Assembly: GCA_941918925.1 (NCBI GenBank)
Contig: OW799235.1
Span: 50,763,491 to 50,827,490 of the forward strand
DNA from: Phyto melanocephala
Lineage: Eukaryota > Arthropoda > Insecta > Diptera > Rhinophoridae
DNA length: 64,000 nt
Reading direction: 5' to 3'
Shown: positions 20,353 to 32,594 of the stretch, in pieces
How positions within the stretch are numbered: the first letter of the stretch is position 1
Layout: every line of letters begins with the position of its first letter
The notes under the pieces: generated by a model
The model's input: only the letters and a program-made list of their open reading frames with translations
Told to the model about the DNA's origin: nothing
Databases searched by the model: none
Position numbers and translations under genes: made by a program

Positions 20353-21045
20353 TGTAATGTATGTTTAATGTGTTTGTAACAATTTTGCTAGATTTTTAGA
20401 ATGTTGCTTCTAGCTGCAACACGTTTTAATTCTTCTAAGCACCTTTAGAGTGCTCGGGTAGAATGTAATGAGAAAACTAGTTAATTTGGTTAAACTAAAA
20501 AGTATTCTGATTTTTATTTTACAATTTGTCTGGTATATATACTTATTTTATATTTACTATTTCTAAATCTAATTTTATGTTTTTCCTTTTCTATTCTATT
20601 GTATGACCCATTTAATTATAACACTTAGTTTTCATTGGTCAGTATTCGACTCAACATTCTGTTTGAGTTACATATGGCATGATCCAATTATCACTCAATG
20701 TTTCGTTAGCATTATTTTAATTGTATGTAGAATTGTATGCATTGTAACAATTCAAGTGCTTTGACCCTTTGTTGAATCACAAGCATATGTGTTCATGTGT
20801 GGTATGGGATATTATTTCAAGTGCCGCTTTAAATGTGTCATACATCGTTTTCAATTTAAAAATGTTTAAAGTGTGTCACTATTGTGTTTAAGGTTTTATA
20901 TTACAAAAATATAACTTGTGTTTAATTTTGTTTTCAATTTAAAAATGTTTAAAGTGTGTCACTATTGTGTTTAAGGTTTTATACTACAAAAATATATTTT
21001 GTGTACTCTTGGGTGGTTGTAATGTGTTTTGACAAATACACTACA
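20353..21045. mobile_element. Unclassified MITE-like DNA transposon inside family C ORF2 (693 bp, CTGG duplication)
   Basis: The ends are TGTAATGTAT and ATACACTACA, inverted repeats with one mismatch in ten. They are flanked by direct CTGG copies at 20349-20352 and 21046-21049. Taking out the element and one CTGG joins the two halves of the family C ORF2 in the correct frame, which supports the boundaries. No coding frame. Internally two tandem 83-bp units lie at 20848-20930 and 20931-about 21005. A 4-bp duplication does not fit hAT (8 bp) or Tc1/mariner (TA). Confidence 0.75.
20848..21005. repeat. Two tandem 83-bp units within the MITE-like element
   Basis: The block beginning TTTTCAATTTAAAAATG at 20848 recurs at 20931 with only a few differences up to about 21005, so the second unit is slightly shorter. 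Confidence 0.85.
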
Positions 21046-23108
21046 CTGGTCATCGTGGGTATGCTGGAGAGTCATCATGCCCATATATGCACAGGTAGTT
21101 CCTATATCCTCCGTGGCCCGTCAGTAATTGTGTAAGGTAATAATTAACTTCTCCATGCCTTCTACCAATCCAACTGACTATGTTTGGAATGAGCTTATAT
21201 GTCCATCGTCCCTTTGGACTCTCATCCCAACGGGCTTGCCTGCGTGCTCTCCTCCCGTTCATCAATTTGAGCTTCCTTTCCAGCACTGCCACCTCTTGCC
21301 CTTTCACATATTCGTAGAGCTTCGTCAGCAAGTATGTCTATTGGTACCATACTAGCTATAACGTTTGTCGCGTCAGCGGATACTGTTTGGTAGGAGCTAC
21401 AGACTCGCATAGCAGTCAGTATCTATACCGATGCCAGTTTTTTTCTTGTCCTTTGTAACTTTAAGCTCTTTGACCATACGGTGCTGCGTACATCATGATA
21501 GAGATTACTACTCTGGCGATAATATGCCGCTTGCTCTGCTTAGGACCGCAGCAGTAACCTTCGATGCCTTGTCCGATATGTAGTCAATATGTGCCCCGAA
21601 ATTTATCCTATCAGCGATCATTACCCCGAGATACTTGAGTTGTCTCTTCGATATAATTTCGGGCTGACCTACTCGAATGACCATGGCTGGGTGCCTGCGT
21701 CGGTTACTAATTAAAACTGCTTCTGTCTTATGCTCCGCCAGTTGTAGTTCTGCCGCGTCCATCCAACTTCTAATTTTTCTGACTGTTTCATTAACATATA
21801 ACTCCACTTCAAAAATATGGCGTGCAATTACTATTACAGCAATGTCATCAGCAAATCCAATTATCGTGCTCTCCGGACAAGTTTCCAGCGTTATAAGATC
21901 ATTATACATAATATTCCACAGTAATGGGCCCAGTACCGATCCTTGTGGTACACCCGCTGTAACAGTATATGTTTTCAGGCCTTCCTCAGTATTATAGAGT
22001 AGCTTTCTGTTCAAAAAATAGTTTGAAATTATCTTCACCAAGTAATAGGGAACTCAGAAATTTTCCAGCTTGTCCATTATTCGATCCCATCGTGCCGAGT
22101 TAGATGCATTTTTAACATCCAATGTGACCAGTGCGCAATATTTCCTTTCTGCTCCTCTGCCTTCTATCGCCGTTTCTACTAACGACGTTACGAGTCTTAT
22201 AGCATCGACTGTGGACCTTGCCAAATTGTCGGTCAGAAATACCATGATGCTCTTCTACCGCTTTGAGCAATCTGTTGTATATGATTTTCTCCAATATTTT
22301 CCCATCGTATCAAGTAAGCATATGGGCCTATAAGATGATGGATCCCCGAAGCGTTTGTTGTGCTTTGGGATAAGTACTAGCCTTTGCATCTTCCAGGCAT
22401 CTGGGAATATACCATCTTCCAAACACTGGTTAAAAATTTTCGCAAATACATCCGTTATTTCTTTTTTTCATTATTTCTTCCCGGGGAATTTTCTTTTCCT
22501 TCATTAATTGTACAGATGATCGACTGGTGATCACTATGAGTGTACTGTTCACTAACGTGCAAATTCAGGTTCCGACATAATGAACCGCTTAGGAACGTGA
22601 GATCCACTATTGATCTCCTTCCACTCGCTCTGAATGTGTTAGTTGCACCATCATTTGCAAGCACTAAGTTCATACTCGAAAAGAATTCCAGTAGGATTCG
22701 CCCCCTTTCTTTGGTCACTCGACTTCCACATTCAACCGCCCACGCGTTGAAGTCCCCTGCTATCAGTTTGGGACTATGTTGTTCAGCAGCTCTCACTAGT
22801 CGCCCTAAAAACTGTTCATATTCTGCTACTGTATCGTTGGGGGGAGCGTAGCAGCTGTATATGTAGATCCCTCCAATTTTAGCTCTCACAATTCCCGCTT
22901 CTGTGTATGTCTGTACTCCCTCTATAGGTTTGTTTCCACAAGCCCATATCGCGCATTTACCGACCCTGTCCGAAACCCACACATTGCGAGGTAGGTTCCT
23001 ATATTGCTCACATATTATTGCGACATCGATACCGTTATCGCATACGCTCTGTGAGAGTAGGTCCTGTGCGGCCTCGCAGTGGTTTAGATTTATCTGTAAA
23101 ATTCTCAT

Positions 23109-24555
23109 TTACAAGTATTTTTCAGAGCATCCTTAAACACTGGGCATCTACTACTGCCTGCAATATGGCTCTTCTCCGTGTAGTTCCTATCCTGGCAGAA
23201 CATGCATATCTAGTCTTTCTCACAATCGCGAGCAGTATGGCCCTCTATTCCGCACTTTCTTCACATTTTAGATCTGTCCTGAGTATTAGTACACCTCGTA
23301 ACCATGTGACCAAACTCTAAACATCTAAAACTCCTCGTTATGGGTACCCTCGGCCGGAGGTGACAAACGACCCATTCTATGTGGATTTCAGGGTTCTTCA
23401 GTATAGTTTGAGCAGTATTCACCGGTAGTTTAATGGTAACTACCTGTGTCCTATTGTAGCCTTTTTTAAGTTTTATTATGTTAGTAGCCTTTATTGAGGT
23501 TATTCCCCTTTCCTTGATAAAGGCAGCACATATTTCTTCCTTTGTCGTAACTTCATCCAGATTTCTACATTATAATACCACTTCGTTTCGCCTCGTCTTA
23601 ACATCCACTTCTCGGCCAATTATTCTCTCTATATCCTCCTGGAGCTTACCGACGACTCCACGCTCATTCGCCTTAAATAATAAATCACCTTTTTGTGTTC
23701 TTCTAATTCTGTTGACGCTCTTTCCCATATCGTGCAAGGTCGGTTTCGCCTTCATCTTACGTAGAATATCCGCATACGTTGTTTCTCCCTTTGCGGATAT
23801 AATCATGGCATCTGATCTATGGTTTCTTGAACGTTTCTTAGTCCTTTCCCGTTGCACTGTTTGCCACTGTACTTTATCGTCCTCTATTTGATTTTGATGT
23901 GGTTTTTTCTCCTTCGCCTTCTGCTCTACTGTCTTCGGGGATTCTGCGGTTAGATCTCTGCTTTGCTTCTTTGGCTTTTCGGTTACGCTTGCAAGATGTG
24001 GGGTGGTCTGAGTAATTTTTTCGATTCTCTCCAGTGGTTTTGGCAATGGTGAATTCTCTCCTATAGCCATCTCATCGCAAGCTCTATTATATGTTGCCCT
24101 AATGGTGCAGACTTGCTCCTTAATGGCATTATGGTTAAGTTAACGATAAATTCACCTGGTTTTGTGAAATAATCCAGTTTGTTTGAATTAACCGTATCTG
24201 CATTTGGTGCAGTAATGTAAGCCGCTCTTTCATCGGTTTCTCCTCCAGTTGGCGTGCTGTATATCGCCATTGAAGGGATCCTGTGTACCTCCGCACTTCT
24301 AACGAAAGGATTTTCTATCATTACTACCTTTCTTATCGTCTCACTTGCTGGATCATTTTCATTGCCACTGATCCTTAATCCCGGAGTGCTGTGTGTAGGA
24401 AGGCTTCTGCTCATCATTGCACTTCTCTTAAATGGGTTAACCTTACCCTTTACTCCATTTGTAAGGTCGTTGCCGTTTTTAATGCTAGTAGCATTATCTG
24501 CTACCTTAGTCAAGCGTACTGGGGTATCATTGCAGTCGCTGGATATCGACGACAC
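23109..24555 (-). pseudogene. Family C ORF1, gag-like protein, frameshifted
   Basis: The N-terminal frame is 24555-24061. A second frame, 24070-23570, has a basic KRSRNHRSDAMIIS segment and a YADILRKMK motif that matches YADILKQVK in family A ORF1. The zinc-knuckle region between about 23340 and 23150 is readable only in broken frames with Cys/His spacing. It ends against ORF2 at 23108. Same role as family A ORF1, with low sequence similarity. Confidence 0.7.
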
Positions 24556-24726
24556 GGAGCCTACTTGTTATACCCCTGCACCGTAAGTTTCAATTCTCTT
24601 CTGTAATTTTCCATATTTTTTATCTTTCCGGGATCCTACGCATAGCGTTTTAGACCTGCCGACAAGTTTTATTACAGCCGCCCCTAACATGGGAACAGTC
24701 ACTGACCAGGAAGCCGCCAAATATGG

Positions 24727-24812
24727 GAACCGCCGCGCCTGAATTTTTCGCTACTAGGGTCCGCGAGGTTGTCACACCCGTTATCCTCTCCAGAGGATAC
24801 CCTTGCGGGTAT
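24727..24812 (-). other. Structured 5'-end segment of family C, shared with family D
   Basis: Nearly identical to 50236-50318 (about nine matches in ten by eye), although the coding regions of C and D are much more different. It contains an 8-bp perfect stem TATCCTCT/AGAGGATA with a 2-nt loop, enclosed by ACCCG/CGGGT. It lies between the ATGT run that follows the A3 poly(A) and the rest of the C 5' UTR. It may be the 5' terminus of these elements, possibly a self-cleaving or other structured RNA; no function is proven. Confidence 0.5.
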
Positions 24813-24937
24813 GTATGTATGTATGTATGTTTTTTTTTTATTAACGAGGTGAAATCATCGAAAGACCCTGGTACTCAGGTCAACCAGGAGTGCGTGATTT
24901 TAACACGCTAAAACACCTCGGTACACTAGTCCAAAAT

Positions 24938-24973
24938 CCCTGCGGAACTACCACAAAGCTATACATCGCAGGG
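24938..24973 (-). other. Conserved 3'-UTR hairpin, copy A3
   Basis: CCCTGCG (24938-24944) pairs with CGCAGGG (24967-24973), the same stem as in A1. Confidence 0.6.
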
Positions 24974-24995
24974 GGGGGAAGGTACAACACCCAAA

Positions 24996-27860
24996 CTATA
25001 ACATCCTATTACGGATTTTCTCAACCCTACGAAGTTCAATGAGAACCAATCTAGCATATTCACATACATACTCCCAACTGCGTGCAGAGGACAACATAAT
25101 CTCCACTATATTACTGTGATCAACACTACGGCCTATCATCCCCTCAAGGTGTATTCTCTCCCTATCAAAACGCGAGCACGAAAAGAATACATGTTCAGCA
25201 TTCTCCTCGACATCACCATCACAACTCGGACAGAACGGAGAAGTTTCATGACCAAATCTGTATAAGTAAGACCGGAAACAACCGTGTCCACCAAGCAACT
25301 GCGTAACATAGAAGTCCAGATCCCCATGTGTTCGCCTGAGCCATGGGACTAAGTCAGGAATAAGAGAAAACGTCCATCTACCCTTCTCTGACAAGGACCA
25401 TCGCCGCTGCCACTCAGCAATCGTTTCAATATCTGAGAAGCCTCTGATCTGAAGATCAATTGGCATCATTCCTGCAATCACTAATGCTGCATCATCTGAT
25501 ACAGTCCGGAAAGCACAAATAACTCGCAAAGCAGCCAGTCTATATACTGGGCTTATAATTCCCCTATAGGTCTTCAACGCAAGAGCCCGAGACCAGATAG
25601 GTGATGCATACATATCACACTCTTAACTACTCCAGCCAGAAGTAAGTACTTTGGGCCTCTCGTATTTGGCATTATACGAGACAGAGCAGTATATGTTCTC
25701 GAAGACTTCTCAGCAACATATAGCAGATGATCCTTAAAAGATAAACGACAATCTATCATAACCCCAAGATATTTAAGCGAAGGTTTCGTCTCAATACAAC
25801 ACGATCCCACATTCAATTTCACAGACTCCATTGACCTACGGCTGGATATCAAAATCGCCTCTGTCTTTTGGTCAGCGAGCCCCAAATTAACAGATTCCAA
25901 CCAGGAGCGCACAATTCCTATGCTTGCATTAGCAATGGTCGTAATCTCCACTAACTCCCTAGCGACACATATCAGGGCTATGTCATCGGCAAAACCGACA
26001 ATCTTAGCCCCATCGGGAAGAGACATACGGAGTATGCCATCATACATCACATTCCACAACAACGATCCGAGAACCGAACCCTGTGGACCCCACCTGTGAT
26101 ATTATGCTGTCGCATGCCCTTGTCGGTTTCGTACAGCAGGATTCTGTCACGGAAGTAATCCTTCACTATAGCCAACAAGTACTCAGGAATCGCTAAACGC
26201 GTGAGAGAATTCACTATAACCTCCCAGTTCACCGAGTTAAATGCATTCCTGACGTCGAGCGTTACCACTACGCAATACTCCTTTGTGCCATTCCTCCATC
26301 GTTTGCCCTCAATCGCCGCAGTGGCCGTATGAACCACTACGTTCAAGGCATCCACAGTCGATCTTGCCTTTCTAAAACCAAATTGATTATCAGATAGACC
26401 TCCTACGCACTCAACATATTCCTCTAGTCTCCTACAAACTATGCTTTCCAACAGCTTCCCAAACGTATCAATCATACAGAGTGGTCGGTAGGAGGAAGGA
26501 TCCTCCTGAGGTTTTCCCTGTTTCAATAACAAAACTGGCTTTTGCCTTTTCCACATACTCAGAAATTTACCATGGCGTAAACACGAATTGATCAAATGGA
26601 TAACCTGAACAGGGCAATACTTGAAAGTCTCCCTTACTACAGCATTCGGTATGCCATCCAAGTCAGGGGTTTTCCCGTCCCTAAATTTTCCCATGGCAGC
26701 TTCAACCTCAACTGTCGTGACAAGCGGAAAGTCAAATACCATATGAACATTATCAGTCTGCCAAGATGTCACACCTTGGTAAGGAAATAAGTGATCCACT
26801 ATGCGCCTAAGTACTTCAGCATCCTTAGGTGGTGGAGGATTTAGACACTTTAGCCTTTTTGTTACCAGCTTATAAGCCAGACCCCATGGGTCGTTTTCAA
26901 CCTCTTCACACATCTGTATGAAACATGCCCTCTTACTCCTACTGATCGCCATTTTCAAGGATTTGCGGATGCGCCTATATTGGTCACGGTGCTCGTCATT
27001 CCCCGGCCTACCTCGGCTTCTAGTATACCGTCGTCTAGCCCGGATACATTCCGACCGTAGTTGAGAAATTTCCCCGTTCCACCAATATACCGGCCGCTTG
27101 TTCGCACTCATCCTCCTTTTAATCATAGACGTATCGCATGCCTCCGATACCCTACTTATGAGTTGCGCAGCCATTGTTTCAGGCTGCCCTTGCAACCTCA
27201 TATTTTCCACCACTACTCCAAATAATTCCCTATCAAGGCTATCTGTTTTCCATCCCGAAATTCGTTCCGGGTGTATAATCATTGCATCCTCGCGCAATTC
27301 CTCCCTAATATCAATCAATATAGCATTATGATCGCTATGTGTGTATATCCCGGGCATGCTCCATAATATTCCCATAATATTAGCGCTAGCAAAGGCAACA
27401 TCAATAATTGACCCCGCTTCGCCTTTTGAGAAAGTGTGCTCAGTGTAGAAAATGACTCCACTAGTATCCGAACCCTAGAATTTGTGCTTGGGCAGCCCCA
27501 TTCTATCGCCCACGCATTGAAGTCGCCGGCAATAACCACAGGACCTCTTGAACATGCATCAGAAACGATATTATGAACAATTCGTTCAAACTCCAATAAG
27601 GAATATCTCGGGGGAACGTAGCAGCTATAGAAGCAAATCCCATGCACAATAGCCCGAGTAAAACCAGTAAACTGTAAGGCAGGATCTCGCAGCCCCAATT
27701 CACTGATTAACCATATCGCTGACGTCTTGGTAATGTCCGATAACCAATTAACCGAGTCCCGGCATCGATACGGTTCACTTAAGAGTGCTTAGTCTATATT
27801 CATCTCCCGAACACTCTGTTTCAGCAGATCCTGTGCCGCCTGACAGTGATTCAGATTTAG
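24996..27860 (-). pseudogene. Family A ORF2 (copy A3), endonuclease - reverse transcriptase
   Basis: Open pieces are 27698-27315 (endonuclease with AGDFNAWAIEWG), 27375-26047 (SDHNAILID, RT fingers, NQFGFRKARST), 26062-25574 (GFADDIALICVA, intact polymerase box) and 25613-24996 (thumb and CPSCDGDVEENAEHVFFSC). Breaks are a deletion near 27441 in the endonuclease, a one-base loss in the PQGS codons near 26086 and a small deletion near 25640. The codon at 27791-27789 is TAA, as in A2. Apart from these the gene is complete. Confidence 0.85.
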
Positions 27861-27869
27861 TTGTAAAAC

Positions 27870-29300
27870 TCTCATCCTCGATGTCTAAGGCGTTCGATCG
27901 CTTTCTTGTAAAACGGACAGACAAAACAGCCTAATACATGATCACTCTTTACCCTAGGGTTTACACAACTACACAGCACACATGATGGTCGGTTATTACA
28001 CACCCCAATCCTGTGACCAGATACGCCACACTGTAGGCATTTGTCAGCGTAATCATTCTGACTTTTGCACCTACTCGCAGTATGACCAAAGTCCAAACAT
28101 TTGTAGCACCTAATTGGTGCCATTTTCCCTCGTATCCTACATATCACCCATCCAATACGTATCTTAGCGGTCTCAATAAGGTAGCCCGCCAACTCAGAAC
28201 TCAGACCAATAGTGGCAGTCTGTGTTCCCCTATACGATTTCCTCAAAGACTTAATAACAGACGGTTTTAACGCACTAAATTTATCGGAAACTTTCAAAAG
28301 AGAATGTAATACCTCGTCTTTCGTCGTAACCTCATCTATATCCCTAATCTCCAAGAGCACCTCATGCGTCAAGGCACGTACTTCAGCCGTCTCGCCCAGC
28401 ACACCCTCGACAGCTGTCTTAAAATCGGCCTTACTATTATGTAGGGGTTTATTTAACTCGAAGAGCAATTCACCCCTACCTGTCTTCCTAATGTTTCTAA
28501 CACTCTGGCCAAGTTCACTTAACCTTGGGTCACTCTTAACCTACTTCAAAATATCTGCATAAGATCTTTCCCCACAATTTCTGACAACCAATGCGTCCGG
28601 TCTCATTGGTTTCCTTCTTCCATGCGCTCTCGGCTGTACCTTTTTCCATTCCGATGCCTTATCCGTCACTGAGAGTCCCTCAGTATCGGCACGAGGATTA
28701 GTTCCCTCCGTATCGGCACGAGGCTTAGTTCCCTCAATATCGGCACAAGGCTTACTTCCCTCAGAATCTGCACGAGGCTTACTGCCTAGAATCTCTACCC
28801 CACTATTAATGACCTGTTCATTCATAGTGGACTTTTTCCTCTTCTTCCTGTTCCCCTTGGGACTCTGAGTAATTGGTCCCCTTTTAGACGATTGGGTTGG
28901 AAGAAGTGTCAACCGAGGTTGCTCCGTCTGGGCTTCCTTATCAAACATTTTAGCCTTTGGTGCACTATCTTCCGTACCAATCACCTCACACGTAGCTTGC
29001 ATATACAATGCCTGGATTTCCCGTGTGATCGTCTGAATATCCTTATGGATATTCCTTCTTGCCTTTATAAACTGCAGAAGCTTTTCTATCACCAAGTTTT
29101 CTCATCACTTGGGTTTTACCACTCTGAGCCACTTCCGTAAGTGGCGTGCTCTTATCAACATCAGAAGTAGAAAGTTCCCGTGGTGGTGATCTTACCATCA
29201 CAGAGCTTCTCCTAAATGGGTCCGAAGCCCCTACACCCTCACTTTAACCTCTTCCACACTTCTTGCTACTCTTTCCATCTTCATTATTATTTTTAATCAT
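27870..29300 (-). pseudogene. Family A ORF1, gag-like (copy A3), one nonsense codon and an N-terminal break
   Basis: Frame 29095-28541 carries the helical region, KKRKKST and the KPRADxEG repeats, and ends at a TAG where A1 has CAG (Gln) in ADILKQ. Frame 28468-27872 carries the zinc knuckles CYKCLDFGHTASRC and CLQCGVSGHRIGVC. The extreme N-terminus is shifted by a few lost bases near 29090. Confidence 0.8.
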
Positions 29301-30027
29301 CGCTATTTGTCCAAACTCAAAGCTGCTATCTCCAACCGATGTACAGTCGCGTTTACAACCCCATGGTTATCTATGCAAGCAGGGAGGCCATGCGAGGGTT
29401 GACATGAGATTCTTATGGAACCCCAAGCCAGAGCCAGGTCCGCGTTAGTCGGGAATTATCATCCGAGCCTGTACCACCAACTTAATGGCGACGTTCTTCG
29501 AGCGCACTTTGAGACTGCCAAGTTTTAATAGGAGGAGGCGGTTGTAGCATTAGCCTAGAAACCGTTTCTGAGCAGTGTCACCTCCACATACTAAGGTTCT
29601 AGAATACTACAGATCATCGGCCCAGGGTTCAACAAATCCATACCATGTTCCAGAAATGCCATAATTAAGATCGTACTGGACTTGATCTTAATGCCTTTCG
29701 GCGGGTTACATACACAGCGGACCCACTGGTGTGAGCAAACAGGTCCCATAGCCGAGAAACAAGAAATTTCACAAGCCTCTGTGCTTTAACCGCGAAATCC
29801 ACGAAGGCATCCCACCTCCATCTGCACCTCTTTCAAGGGCATCCCCGGTGGATACCAAGCCAAACGGCGGCATCCAATTGCAGTTCACCATCGAGCCCTT
29901 GTGTTAATTCACAGTATGCTCTCAGAATCTGCCGCTCTTGGTCGGGGACTGCTTATTCTTCGCAGCTGACCCGTAGGTCGTTCAGTTATCCGCCACCTAC
30001 TGACCCCCGATACACAAATCCATGAGC

Positions 30028-30063
30028 CCCTGTGGTACTGCCGCAAAGCTATCCGTGACAGGG
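30028..30063 (-). other. Conserved 3'-UTR hairpin, family D, with a compensatory pair
   Basis: CCCTGT (30028-30033) pairs with ACAGGG (30058-30063). The sixth pair is T-A where families A and C have C-G, so both strands changed together. The loop keeps CAAAGCTAT. Confidence 0.6.
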
Positions 30064-30085
30064 TGGAAAAGGTGTACAACCCGAT

Positions 30086-31035
30086 CTAATCTACTTTACT
30101 TCTTCTTCGAAGCTCTTCCAACCTACGAAGTTCAATCAGAACCGATTTTATAAAGATACATACATGTCCTCTATTCAACCAAGGCCTGATATCCGGGATC
30201 AGTAAGTATGTCCACCGTCCGCTATCAGCTGTAGTCCACCTCATCTGCCATCTATCTACACACAAGTCCATCTCGCCATCATACATGGCCTGTAGATCGA
30301 TGGGTACAATACCGGCGATCACAAGAGCAGCTTCATCCGAGATAGTGCGAAATCCGCAACATGTTCGCAAGGCAGCCAGCCTAAAAACTGGTGCTATTAG
30401 ACTAACATATGAGGAATATCTCAAGGAACTGGACCATATAGGGGACGCATATACGATAATTCTCCTAACCACACCTGCGAGTAATTTCCTTTGAAGGTAT
30501 TTCGGACCTCTTGTATTTGGCATAATACGAGATAATGCCAAGCAGGTTCCTGATGCTTTAGTACCTATACATTGCAAATGCTCCCTGTAAGACAGCCGCG
30601 CATCGATTATGATGCCAAGATATTTTACATATGGCTTGGTTTCCACACAACATGTGCCACAGTTAACTTTATAGTTTCCCTAATTTTACGGATGCTTATA
30701 AGAACCGCCTCCGTTTTATGATCTGCTAGGGTTAATCCAACTGAACTGAACCAAGATGTAACTATATATACACTGGCATTTGTTAGGGTTTCCGCCTCCT
30801 GTAGCCCTTTCGCAACGCATACTAGCGCTATATCGTCGGCAAATCCTACTATCTTAACCCTTTCAGGAAGCCTTAATCTAAGGACCCCATCGTACATCAC
30901 GTTCCACAATAATTGCCCAAGGACTGATCCCTGAGCGACTCCATCGTTGATTTTACGATTCTTAGTGACAATATCGGTCTCATAAATTAGTTCCCTATTC
31001 CGAAAATAGTCTTTTATGATTGCTATTAGATATAG
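30086..31035 (-). pseudogene. Family D ORF2, RT palm to C-terminus, internally deleted
   Basis: Frame 31056-30625 (real element sequence from 31035) has YLIAIIKDYFRNRELIYE, QGSVLGQLLWNVMYDG and the polymerase box GFADDIALVCVA. Frame 30646-30086 has YLGIIIDARLS and SRIMPNTRGPKYL, then jumps from PWLNRGH directly to IKSVLIELRRLEELRR. The whole Cys/His motif present in family A is therefore deleted. Confidence 0.8.
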
Positions 31036-31995
31036 TGACGATTCATACTTAACCAAGCTCCCTCTAAATTAAATCTTTGCTATATGTTTCCAACCGTGCT
31101 CAGGGTAAAAGGGATGGTGTTCTTGATTTAATTAGATTGATTAAGAAGCGCTCAACTAAATTTAAAAATTTAGGTAGCTATCATTGTTTATTAACCATAT
31201 CATTAATAAAAAAAAATATTAAAATGCAAGCTGAAGACAAGTCATGTGAAGAATTGGATGTTAGTTCTTCAATATCCTGTACCCTCCCTACCATGCTATC
31301 ATTTAATTTATACCTATATTCTATTAGATAGCCCGAATCGTATACCTAACTTTTCGTGGAATTAGAAAAAAAAAAAAATTAAACATAATAAATATATTTT
31401 CTATTTTATTTAACATCGTTTAAACCAACAAAACAAGCAATAATAATAACAAAATTTAAAATTTTGCACCACTACGTATAAGTATTTTTTTTTAACAATT
31501 TAAAATTCAAAATTAAAAAAAAAATTATGTTAAATATATAAAATTTAAGGGATGAAATGTTATTTACATTACCATTTTATCATCATTAATAATAATTTAT
31601 ATACGTTCAATCGATTTTGAATTTGAATTTGTATTAAATTTAACATAAAATCAATATAGTATGTATAAAATGAGAAAAAAACAAATTAATTAAATATTAA
31701 TGCTCACCATACACTTCACAGCCTGATGTATTGCATATCTAAAACGCGGAATTGAATATTTCTCACTCTATAACAAAACTATATTATGTTGTATAAGAAT
31801 ATGAACATTAGATTTCGAATATGAAATTAAAATTATATGTATATGTGTATAAATGAAGGTAAATTTTACAAGCAAATTAAGTATTGAAATTTAATCATTA
31901 TTTTAATTTAAAAAAAATAGCTGTTAAATATAAATATTAAATTGGTTTGTTAAATAAACCAAAAAAAAACGTCTAATTGAGGAACAACACCAACG
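31036..31995 (-). repeat. Left (3') LTR of the minus-strand gypsy element
   Basis: Begins TGACGATTCATAC immediately after TATAG and matches the right LTR closely to about 31945, then more loosely to about 31995. Short frames inside (for example 31077-31331) occur in both LTRs but look non-coding. This copy lacks repeat c, so it preserves the empty site at 31673-31690. A purine run on the minus strand at about 32314-32345 followed by TGCATTG is an alternative inner LTR edge. Confidence 0.7.
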
Positions 31996-32594
31996 AGAAA
32001 AAAAAACAAAAACAAACGAATATGATAATTTTTAACGGGTTTATATGCCAAATTGAAATCCGTCAAGTTGCAAACATTTGTCCACAGGTTTTTGGTATTG
32101 GTATATTTTTCCCGAAATAGTTTTCTTGTGATAAAACGAAACAAAGAACTATTTCATACGAATCAATTCAAGGTGATAAAAAAAACTTATAAATTACCCT
32201 ATGAAAAAAAATGTCAAATTAAATTTCGTCAATCCTAAACAAATTATATGTATTCACCACTAAATGTATTATCTATTTAGAACAAATAGAATAAACTATT
32301 TACGTGCAATCAATGCACTTTTCTTATTTTTTTTCTCTTTACTTATTTTCACTTTATGAAAATATTTTTATAATGAAAATTTATATTGTATTTGGACATA
32401 ATTTTCAAAGTTTTATAGTAATATTTCCTCGTTAAATTTTCAAAATTATGTATTACCCAGATAATAATTCTGAATAAGTATAGACCTCACAAAAAAAATA
32501 CAGCTTCCTGGAAAGTTTTAATACACCATAGAACTGGATTTGGAAAAGGTCTTAATAACAAAGCAAGTCACCGGTGCTCTCTCTTTACAACCAT
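31996..32594 (-). other. Non-coding DNA between LTR repeat and integrase of the gypsy element
   Basis: A+T-rich. It may include more of the left LTR if the true inner edge is near 32313, where a minus-strand polypurine-like run is followed by TG. No coding frame recognised. Confidence 0.4.

Larger units (their letters stand above)
20110..23108 (-). pseudogene. Family C ORF2: endonuclease - reverse transcriptase
   Basis: Starts at 23108 with LQINLNHCEAAQDLLSQ. The endonuclease (to 22455) has AGDFNAWAVECGS and SDHQS. RT motifs follow with LVTLDVKNA (near 22110), AGVPQGSVLGP (near 21950) and GFADDIAVI (near 21860). C-terminal pieces are at 21331-21050 and 20334-20110, the latter with VEHVMFNC from the Cys/His motif. 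Frameshifts lie near 22445, 22250-22050 and 21500-21330. An insertion at 20353-21045 separates the last two pieces; without it the frame would be continuous except for one TGA beside the junction. Confidence 0.83.
19960..24809 (-). mobile_element. R1-clade non-LTR retrotransposon, family C
   Basis: A second R1-clade family with the same order as family A (5' UTR, gag-like ORF1, EN-RT ORF2, 3' UTR hairpin) but clearly different protein sequence. Its 3' end lies at a short GTATGTATGTAT (about 19960-19971) next to the 5' end of A2, and its 5' end reaches an ATGT run that joins the poly(A) of A3. Thus it sits between two A copies in the same orientation. ORFs are broken, and ORF2 is interrupted by a 693-bp MITE-like insertion. 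Confidence 0.82.
24813..30012 (-). mobile_element. R1-clade family A, copy A3, near full length
   Basis: The longest A copy: 5' UTR from about 30012, ORF1, ORF2, 3' UTR, a nine-base poly(A), then about four ACAT units (24813-24830) leading into the 5' end of C. Both ORFs are disabled by point changes and small deletions, including a loss of about 30 bp near 27441 and a 1-bp loss near 26086. It shares the ORF2 TAA codon of A2. Its 5' end abuts the cut 3' UTR of family D without ACAT repeats. Confidence 0.85.
30013..31035 (-). mobile_element. R1-clade family D, 3' part (left side of a split element)
   Basis: A third R1-clade family. It contains the 3' UTR hairpin and the RT-to-C-terminus of ORF2. 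The extreme 3' end and tail are missing at the junction with A3. At 31035 the element is cut in the RT by the LTR of a gypsy element. Its protein resumes about one codon further on at 47876 in the same orientation, so the two parts were once contiguous. Confidence 0.8.

Noticed and set aside
24727..24812. HDV-like self-cleaving ribozyme at the C and D 5' ends
   Set aside because: The nested stems are clear, but I could not assemble the double-pseudoknot pairing, so I do not annotate it as a ribozyme. It remains a question in the findings.
31077..31331. Small protein of about 84 residues conserved in two places (31,077-31,331 and 38,447-38,641)
   Set aside because: Both lie at the same position in the two LTRs of one gypsy element, so similarity follows from LTR identity. 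The sequence looks non-coding.
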